Positions 55,907 to 64,000 of a DNA stretch of 64,000 bases are shown here, piece after piece. Each line of letters begins with the position of its first letter. Positions within the stretch are counted from its first letter, which is position 1. The notes under the pieces are model-generated. The model was not told the DNA's origin, did not search any database, and saw only the letters and a program-made list of their open reading frames with translations. The translations under genes were made by a program, and so were the position numbers. The DNA comes from Spongilla lacustris (taxonomy: Eukaryota; Porifera; Demospongiae; Spongillida; Spongillidae), in assembly GCA_949361645.1 (NCBI GenBank), contig OX442416.1, forward strand, positions 1,368,887-1,432,886, read 5' to 3'.

Positions 55907-57474
55907 AATGCCTGCGCCTCAGCTTCCTGGTCTGTCAGCCAGTTGAATTAATGAATTGTGTTTCATTTTAAAGTCTGAATCTGAAGAATAAAATTAAGTA
56001 GTTACTATTGAGCATGCATGCGCATCGTATAATGTAATGTCGTATAATGTAATGTCATATATACACACTACATGTACATGTATGGCCTACCGAATTCCGG
56101 GCGAAAAAACAGCATCGTTAGATTTTTATGAAATGTTGTACAATACAAGGTTATACACTACATTGCATGTCCAAACACCTCTCAAAGATGTCCGCTATCC
56201 CGATCTATAGGTGTTTTTGCACGGTATAAAGTTATAGCACTTTTTCCAATAGTTATAATGAGGTCTGGTAAAGTAAGTTTTTTTAAATTTAAATGTACAC
56301 AAGAGGATGAAGACGAACCTTCGACCTATGTCGAACTCTCTCCCATTCCACCCCGTAACCCTACGCGAAGCAAATTTTTGAGTGGACCTCAAAAGTGTTA
56401 ATAATCCTGCAATAATAATGTGGAACAAAATGGAGGACAATTATTGCACGTTTTGCAACATGCCTGCATATATTAATATTTGTATATACATGTAATACTG
56501 TAACAGTTCTTTTGAGCACTGATTATTGTGCTCTATCTCATGTGTGTGCCTCCTCAAAGAATGTGTGCCGCTTAAGTTGGTATGTCTATTTTGAAGTACC
56601 TCAAAAGTCCTGGATTATATAAAGAAGTAGAGTGCGCTACCACAACTCATGATCAGTCATCGCCAGCATGCATAAATATAAACTATGAACCAAAAAAGTC
56701 TGAACTTATCTCCCTATAGACCTTATGAGATTGGCATTTTCAGTCGCGGGCAGTTTGCATGTGCATGTAATGCATTGTATATTGTTAATTTGCCTTCATA
56801 CATAATTACTTATTGCAGAAGAAATGACTTGATATCACTACTTCACTAGTACTACTATTACTGATCAGTATATGTGAAGGTCCTGCATGCATGTATCTTA
56901 AAAAAAAACGTAAATTATAAACGTTAAAAGTTGTCATGGTCTTAATAAAAGCTAAATTAAAAAATATATGCATGCAGCGGTCTGAGTTTCAGTTAGTTGG
57001 GCGTAGCAAATACGCGAAGGTCGGGCTCAATGTCGTGTTTTCTAAATCAACAGGCCCGTAGCCATAGAGGGTGTAATTGGGTGCATTTGCATCCCCCCCG
57101 CCTGCCGCTAGGTCCGCTCTATTTGGTCCAATGAATATAATTACATTAGATCTAGTCGCATTAGTAAATCGCTTCAATTTTGCACATGTGCTGTCCAATA
57201 GAAGTTACATTGTAATTTAAAACGTTTACGCTGTTGTTAGGAGCAAGACCACTTCATGGTCAGGTTCAAACCAAGCATTTACTGTCGGTATTATTGGCAG
57301 CATATGTGATATAGGGTCGCCGACTCGCCAAAGAGACAACTCAGGCAACTGAAATTAAAATGAAACTGCAGCAGCCAGTTCCTGCCAGCAAAAAAGACCT
57401 GTACCGAAACTAGAACCTCAGTCCAGCAACAAAATTGCAGTGTGGATGTATAGAACTGGCGATAACGTTGGGCG
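55907..57474 (-). repeat. Right copy of the 1.6-kb inverted repeat (partner 42855-44475)
   Basis: Inverse match to 42855-44475, with small indels (for example an 18-base insertion in the left copy at the local hairpin near 43350). The outer boundary at 57474 coincides with an hAT-like terminus. Confidence 0.8.
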
Positions 57475-57620
57475 TAGGGTGTGTAACCGGTTATCAGGTT
57501 AATTCGGGTTATTCGGATATTCGCAAAAACCTATCCGTTCGAATAGTAATTTAGCATTACTCGGAAAAATCGATTATTGGATAAGTTCTATTCGAAATAA
57601 CCGGTTTGTGCATCTCCATT
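57475..57620 (+). mobile_element. End of an hAT-like MITE (TAGGGTGTGTAACC family)
   Basis: Starts TAGGGTGTGTAACCGGTTAT, the same terminus as the MITE at 8870, and continues with related CGGTTATT/ATCGATT words. A matching right end was not found in the following 2 kb, so it is truncated or its end has diverged. Confidence 0.5.
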
Positions 57621-58821
57621 CGGAGGTACTTAGGTATTCATCCGGATACGCGTTTACGATATTAAATAATTACTTCTAATTAAGTTAAAACATTATATAC
57701 TTGGGGACGAGATCAAATACATGCATGTACGGGCAGTAATTCGAGTAGCCAAAAGAGACCTCCCTCTTCACGTGTCATGACGACGGACAGCTTCAGCTAC
57801 AAATCAAAGTCAGTTCGCTTATGATTAGTACATTTCGAACGAGCTGGTTTCTTGCATCAATTTCTCTGAGCTGATATTGCCGCGATCGTAGGCCTAGGGT
57901 AGCGTAAGGTAAGTTCGGCAGGGGGAAGTGTTCGGCAGTCTACGATTCAAATGAGGTGCAAAGGCTTACCGGAAGCTTGAAAATTCCAACACAGGCTGAA
58001 AAATGTTCTCCAATGAGTGTATAATCAGAGAGTACATTTTACATTGTACAGAAAAATATTATTCGTGAATTATAATTTATTTTGTTAATTTTGGTCAAAA
58101 TGGCGCGTCAAACGGTGCGCAAGTGTTAAGAGTACGGTAGGGGCAACCAGCTGTTAACGAGGTTAGCTGTTTCAAATAATATTTATATGCTGTTTTATAC
58201 TTGACCAGTTAGCGTGCAACAGAGTAAAGTATTTTACAATACAAAACAGTGAAGAATTGGTGGAATTCGAAGGCTGTCGAACACTCCAAGTGGAATTCAA
58301 ATCACTTAGGAGTGTTCGGCATGGGTGCCGAACACTCCAAATAAAACAAAGTATACAACTGAACCTAAGACTATTGTTTTGAAGCTTGTGGTGATGCAAG
58401 GAAGCTATTATGTACACGGCAGGTGCGTCTGAGGGCGGGAAGCAGTGTTCGGATGGGGGCTGATATAAGCGTATTTACTTGCATGCAATTGGCCTACATG
58501 TAGATATGTGTGATATATACGAATTTGCTTTCTGTACCAGTGCAGGACCCATTGCTCTCCAAACTGAAATGTTTATTGTTCAGTTGTGTGATGGATATTT
58601 ATTATGCCATTTTATTTTATGTAAGAATATTTTACCTTGCAGATTCTAAGTAGGATTAGCTAATACACTTAATATTTTTGCAATCTGCTTTGCCGGCTAT
58701 ATCATAATAATAGCACAATACGTATTTCATATAGAAGAGAAAATTGGAACATACAAATGATTTCTTTCACATGCACTTAATTGAAAATTCCTGCATGGTT
58801 GTGAAGGCAGTCTAGAAGAAT
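57621..58821. other. Non-coding; short inverted repeats
   Basis: At 58311-58339 GGAGTGTTCGGCA and TGCCGAACACTCC form a hairpin with a ~4-base loop; a third copy, TCGAACACTCC, is at 58278. No gene recognised. Confidence 0.45.
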
Positions 58822-59199
58822 ATGGAATCTGCACTGCAAAAAGTGTGTGAAGGTCATATGTCCAGAAATCACCTTCATGCATTTAGTGTGCCTTGGTCCA
58901 CATTGTATGGCAAATTAGATGGCAATGGAAGAATGGGCCTGCCGTCACTGCTTACTAAAGCTGCATGAAGAGACCATGTTGCCCTCATTTTGTATAAAGT
59001 ATCTGAAATATGCCGGGGTTTCCCATCAACAGGAAAGATCTCTGTGACACTGTACAAAAAGTGGTTCAGGAAGATGGACGCATAAATCCCTTTATAAATG
59101 GAAGGCCAGGCCACTTGTGGTTCAAGGGTTTATGCACAGAAACCCAGAAAAAAAGGAAGAGATCTCTCACCAGCCAGACCGTATATTCGTATATTTAGA
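58822..59199 (+). pseudogene. Pogo-like (Tigger/Jerky-type) transposase N-terminus, broken
   Basis: Opens MESALQKVCEGHMSRNHLHA, then FSVPWSTLYGKLDG (psq-type helix-turn-helix with the S.PWSTLY.K segment), LPSLLTKAA then a TGA. After a frameshift near 59012 it reads GFPINRKDLCDTVQKVV, and NPFINGRPGHLWFKGL follows (CENP-B-type second DNA-binding region, PG..W...F). This order is typical of the DNA-binding half of pogo-family transposases. The DDE part is missing. Confidence 0.65.
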
Positions 59200-60578
59200 A
59201 CTGAACTCAATCTATATCGCTCCATTTTTAAAAAGAAAAAAGGCCCCTGTGTTTTTAATAAACGAGCGCATTTTTCCATGACCGTAAACGCTACTGCGTA
59301 CCGTTTTTCGAAGTATCCAGTCCTGAAATGTAGAGGCGTTAGCAGGGTTAGTATTAGTTACAACTAGGGATACGCTCGTTTAAACACGAGGCTTTTCTAA
59401 TTAGGGGGGCAGTTGGAGTTAATACACGGTACCAAGGTGGTTAGTGTCGTTACTTGCAAACCGGCTGCTCTCCTGTGTCAACAATTGCTAAAGTGCGCAA
59501 TTCATTAATGCGTGGGCCATGAATAGTGTAGTAAAGTGTGAATTCAAATGCGCTATGGGAGTGCCTTGTATACGGCATGCTGGAATCCGGAGCGCCCACT
59601 ATATTTGGAAAACGTGATTACAATCATAAACGTATCAAAATTGATATAACTGCAAGATACATGTACGTGTACGTACACCATATGCACATAACATCATTCT
59701 CGTTGCAGGAATTAATGCTCTGGCATTGGATCTCACCAATGTTATTAATAGTAGTATAACTTGTAGTGATTTTTGATCCACAAACATACCCAAACAATAA
59801 GACACTTTTGGTGCCTAATAAAAAATAAATAAGATTAATTTTTTTAAAGGATGGCATTTGTGCTTGACCTTAATAATTAGCATTTTGTGCATGCATGCAT
59901 CTTGATGATTATCATTTGTAAAACTGGTAAGGCTAAAACCTGGTCCTTATTAGGGCAAATGTCAGGATAATTCTTTCTAGATAGAACAGTTATCAACTTT
60001 GACCCTTCTCCACTCTTACACTCAGATGAGCTCATTGGTCGACAGAAGTCCACAATGACATCATGCAAGCTACTGATTGTGCCTCACCACCACACCTCCC
60101 CCATGCCTGCAGGTTACAGTGTGGTGACCCAAGGGATGAAGAGCAACATCCGGGCAAAAGGGTCACACAGTCCTATACAGCCACCACCTCACTGTAGTCT
60201 GGAACTCATTGCACTCCATGTGTAGGCCTAAGCCCATGATATGGAGGGGACCACTGACAGCCATGAAGCTGCATGAGGGGCTGAAGCAGACAGAAGTCGG
60301 GCTTTGTTGGCTGGGGAGGAGGATGCTTCCAACAAATATTTGAACTGATCCTCGTCGATCTTGTGGGACAGCTAGGCAGTCGTGATTGTGTGGTAATTGT
60401 TGGAAAGGCCCAGGCCTGATGAGGCAATGAAGGCTGCATGGCAAGAGAGAGAGAATGAAGGCCTAAGCCCACGAACCTCAAACCAAGGTGAGCCTATTTC
60501 CAGGCACTGTCTGTTACTCCAATGGCTGAGCAGACAAGACCATCCAAAGCCTAACTAGGAGACCCTACAAGGGCGTAG

Positions 60579-60614
<36 letters not shown>

Positions 60615-60639
60615 ACACTAGCTGCCATTGTGGTTCTCA
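59200..60639. other. No confident gene; G homopolymer at 60584-60612
   Basis: Mostly unrecognised. 60080-60580 has moderate GC and weak coding-like character and may be the decayed upstream part of the retroelement that follows. A 30-base unit (AATGGCAACACTAGCTGCCA...) is duplicated just after the G run (60613-60680). Confidence 0.4.
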
Positions 60640-61175
60640 TGTGAATGGCAACACTAGCTGCCATTGTGGTTCTCATGTGAATGACCTTGCTACTCAAGGC
60701 CTCAGCTGTAGATGGAGTGAAGGTCACCACTCCAGGCATTCTAGCTTAAATGACATCATCCACAGAGCACTGTCAGCTGCAAAGATATCTGCTCGTTTGG
60801 AGCCTTCTGGAGTAGCTAGATCAGATGGTAAAAGGCCAGATGGTATTTCAATGGTTCCCTGGAAAGAGGGGAAACTCCTTGTGTGGAATGCTACATGCAG
60901 AGACACCTTGGCACCATCACATCTCACCACTGCTGAAAGAGGTCCATGCAGGATTGGTAGCAGCTGAGGCTGAGTCCCAAAAGAGGAAGAAGTATTCCTC
61001 TAAGCCATTCAAAAGAACTAGACAGATGTGGAACTTCCTCTCTTGATTGCCACAGAAAGGTACCGGAGTAGGAACTGGTAGGATTGTGAGTCTCCAGTGG
61101 TTTGGTGCAGACGATGCCCAAGGTCCTTAATAAAGGACAATCTTTCAGCACCAAATACACAGAGACTCACATCAA
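60640..61175 (+). pseudogene. C-terminal relic of a reverse-transcriptase-type ORF
   Basis: Frames read [40 protein letters not shown], then [35 protein letters not shown] and, after a shift, [15 protein letters not shown]. The order C.C...., HGLSC, RH..LNDII.RAL, DGKRPDG, W.aTC.DTLAPSH is one I know from the C-terminal part of RT-related ORFs found repeatedly in invertebrate genomes. The upstream RT core is not visible here. The exact retroelement clade is not assigned. Confidence 0.6.
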
Positions 61176-62726
61176 CTTTTAATTATGCGTGTGAGTGAGT
61201 CAGTATAAGTTAGGTTGTGTAGTTGTTAGCCATATGTATTAGTTTATGCATTATTGTATTTAAAAAATAAGAATTGCATGCAAGTCAGTAGTTATACACA
61301 TGAAAGTTTGTTTTTAAAATGTATTCAATCTGTACCATAATAAGAATATCATGTCACACTAACAAGGCAAAACCGTGTATGCAGAGGCAACATGCCAGGG
61401 CAATGATTGCCATGCAGCCTTTGTACATGTAAATTAGTACCGATAGTTATACATGAACATTTCTATTACGTTCTTTTTCCATAATAATGATAATAATGTT
61501 CAGCTGGTTCGTACCAATGCCACAGCAAGGATAGCACCACCAGCAAAGAGCAGGACATATTGCTGCTTGTGTTTTTGTGCTGTGTATCATTAGTTATAGG
61601 TAGTTTAATGTTATGCGTATCTTGTATTGTTACAGTTAACTTAATAGTTAGAGACTATAATAGTGATAGCTAGTGCATGTTGAAAAATACAATAATCCTA
61701 AATAACACAATTTAATACTTATGAAGGGGAGCATGGGCACATCTGAGGAGAATGGCTCTTGCATTCTGCCTCATCAGTGTGACAGCCAGCAGGCAGTACA
61801 TTGGCTCAGTGCCTCAGTTCCTAATAATAATAACAACAATCAGCATCTCCTGAGGGTAATTCTCTAGTTTGTCCTCTTAGCAGCATCGGACAAAATTAGG
61901 TTATCACTGCACAACCTGCTAGTGTGGAGGCGATGTATCAAACAGGCACAAGATTGTATTGTTCAATGCATTCTGCAGTGTATCCTTATCAGCTCACCTA
62001 GAGGTTGGATGTAGCTGGGAGCTTATAGACAAATCAAAAAAACTAGACCAGCTGCACGCACATAATCCATCACCTAATAATAATTGCCGCCATGTTTCAC
62101 AGTCGGTGCTGCTCATTGCATGGAGAGCGGAACAAAAGAGGAAGAAGTTTAGATGCTGAACATGTACTTTTTGTTCCTCTGGCTGACGAGTCATTTGGTG
62201 GGTGGGGCACAGCTAGTATACCAATTTACTCTGGGCAGGATGGCAGCCAAAGACTAGTCATTGCATGACAGAAAAACAATGCCTGTGCAAGGATTGCAAG
62301 GCAGCCTCTAGTTTAGTATAGTTATAATGTTGCCTGTGGTTACGTGTGCATATTTATACATATTACGTGTTTTGTGCTTTGCTTGAAATCCTGCTCTTAT
62401 ATAATAACAATAATACTAACCAACCACATTTAATTAAAATAAACCATCACTTTATTGTAATACAATACATACAATACAATAAGACAAAAGATAAAACCTT
62501 TAGATAAGGTGGCTTTACTTGCCGGTTTCTTTTTCCCCCTGATATACAACAAATAACACATGCACATGAAACCCAAATAATATGTAGACAAAAAAAACAC
62601 AATAAAAGTTAATGACTAGCTATAGTAGGTCCATCCTCTGCGGGGGCTCAAGGAAGGATGGTATGCTGTGTGGTGGACATGGTGAAGGAAAGACCTTGAA
62701 CCTCTAATGTACATGATGGCTGAGAG
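61176..62726. other. No gene recognised
   Basis: AT-rich sequence with scattered short open frames. TGCCAGGGCAATGATTGCCA and GTGCAAGGATTGCAAGGCAG show weak local similarity around CAGCCT repeats. Confidence 0.4.
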
Positions 62727-62980
62727 GATGGGAGGAGGAGGAGGAGAAGGAGGAGGAGGAGGAGGAGGAGGAGGAGGAGGAGGAGGAGGAGGAGGAGGAG
62801 GAGGAGGAGGAGGAGGAGGAGGAGGGAGGAGGAGAGGGAGGAGGAGGAGGGGGAGGAGGAGGGGGAGGAGGGGGAGGAGGAGGAGGAGGAGGGGGAGGAG
62901 GAGGAGGAGGGGGAGGAGGAGGAGGAGGAGGAGGGGGAGGAGGAGGAGGAGGAGGAGGAAGAGGAGGAGGAGCAGGGAGA
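62727..62980. repeat. (GGA)n trinucleotide tract with GGGGGA interruptions
   Basis: About 250 bases of GGA repeats, impure in the second half. It is the same motif as the 11375-12922 tract, on the opposite strand. Gly/Arg and Pro/Ser frames through it follow from the repeat. Confidence 0.95.
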
Positions 62981-64000
62981 AGCTCAGTGTACACCTGATT
63001 CCATCGAGCCCACACGCCTGTTGCAGTAGAAAAGGGTTGATGAAAAGGGTCATAAGAGATAACAATCATCAATGTCCAACTAATTTGCTTGTCACAGAGG
63101 TATGCTTTTGATTTTAATTAGTGATACTGGTATTACAAGTATTAATACGGATTATACATACTCACAACTATATAAAAAGAAACAAGATGTGGTTGAAGGG
63201 ACACATCTGGCCAAAAGTGCCCTGGCATTCTACCTCATGAGGCTTCAAAAATAATAAATACAAATTTACATCATGATACATGGAAATACCAAGGGGCCAA
63301 GGGATGTCCTGGAGGCCAAGGGATGATCAAGAGGCTAAGGGAGGGTGTACATTGTGCCAGTAAGGCTCTAGCCAAGGCCCAAACCAGGGTGAAGTTCAGC
63401 TTGCTGCAGAGCTCAGTGAGAGCCTTACATATGTGGGAAGAAGTGACAGGTGAGAAGCCAGGCTAGAGAAAGTAGAGTGGGCTTCCCTTCCCCAGTTTCC
63501 ATACATGTACACGTAAGTCTCCATCGCAAGCGGGCTGCACGCCCAACCCAGCTCTTAACACTTGGGGTCATTTACCCTGTGCTTCCTGGCCTCTGCCTCC
63601 TCCACTGCAGCCCCTTCAAGACAAGCTCACTGCTGTTGGGATGGAAGGGGTTAAGGGAGATTATAGGGGCCATCTCACACATACACACACATACACATAC
63701 ACACATTAGCACAGAGTTGCAAGGAGCTTCCCTGCCTGAACGGCCGATGTATCTGACCAATTTAAGGTGATACCCAGCCCGCCTTAAATGTGTGATTATT
63801 AGTTAAAATGTACACATTTATTTAACCTGCTCCGTATTATCTTTATATTAAACAGTACAGATAACATTAAATTAACCTACTACCTAGACTAAATAATATA
63901 TTAGTAGCCTGTGTGATGCTTTAGGATGGGAGTGTCTACCTAATTGCAGTGGACTCCATTGGTTTACCTGAAGCTCTCATGATGGCTTTCCATCTATCCA
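62981..64000. other. No gene recognised; (CA)n at 63679-63707
   Basis: Contains a short CACACATACACACACATACA tract and open frames at 63450-63770 without recognisable domains. Cut by the window end. Confidence 0.4.

Noticed and set aside
62707..63111. Gly/Arg-rich and Pro/Ser-rich ORFs
   Set aside because: Derived from the (GGA)n tract.

Overview
The window reads as animal (metazoan) nuclear DNA that is almost entirely repeats and transposons. A demosponge is the best guess: spliced genes with very short introns (about 55-70 bp), high (TACATG)/(CA)n content, many DNA-transposon families, and a partial 18S rRNA segment (54745-55000) whose 'CAATGCCGGGC' variant resembles sponge SSU rRNA as I remember it. 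No bacterial-type operons, CRISPR arrays or intact tRNAs were recognised. The only ordinary host-type gene I can support well is a small four-exon gene for a secreted Cys-rich protein (1680-2286) behind a TATA box.

The dominant structure is a giant DNA transposon, about 3056-36804 (33.7 kb). Its ends carry matching inverted termini: 'CACTA' a few bases before a shared block, ACCCCGTT..AGTTAGCCGCACATTCC. From left to right it holds a ~153-bp minisatellite array (3290-5290), a near-perfect palindrome next to a TATA box (5681-5880), and a PHD-finger plus DDE transposase gene (5904-10709). These are followed by a USP-type deubiquitinase gene (10871-11130 and 18959-20455), a Ulp1/SENP-type (C48) protease gene (20891-20900 and 33383-35275) and an acidic tail gene (35390-36215). 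All genes lie on + and all are damaged by stops, frameshifts or insertions. Co-occurrence of two different ubiquitin-family proteases with a transposase is the most unusual thing here.

A second, inverted and internally deleted copy lies at 44945-51295. It lacks about 5770-10186 and 10951-19942, and it shows empty sites for two insertions present in the left copy: 21034-33382 and 33895-34687. Comparing the copies gives a relative chronology and fills in motifs that are broken in one copy.

Nested insertions in the left copy include a hAT-type MITE (8870-9833, 8-bp TSD), a 1.5-kb (CCT)n tract, a TTAA-flanked MITE, a tail-to-tail pair of Helitron remnants with a mariner-type MITE, and a 12.3-kb composite insertion (21034-33382). 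The composite carries a tyrosine-recombinase relic and a 3.56-kb Tc1/mariner-superfamily element with 1-kb inverted arms. A 793-bp Mutator-like foldback (33895-34687, 9-bp TSD) is also present. The spacer 36805-44945 holds a foldback element with an internal tandem repeat, a mariner-type MITE and a 30-bp tandem repeat.

Downstream (51300-64000) are a palindromic element (53611-54424), the 18S fragment, one unrecognised ORF (55437-55781, minus), and a 1.6-kb repeat inverted relative to 42855-44475. Further on are a pogo-like transposase relic, a retroelement C-terminal relic and a (GGA)n tract. Coordinates of exon edges and repeat edges were read by eye and can be off by a few bases (more for the large repeats).
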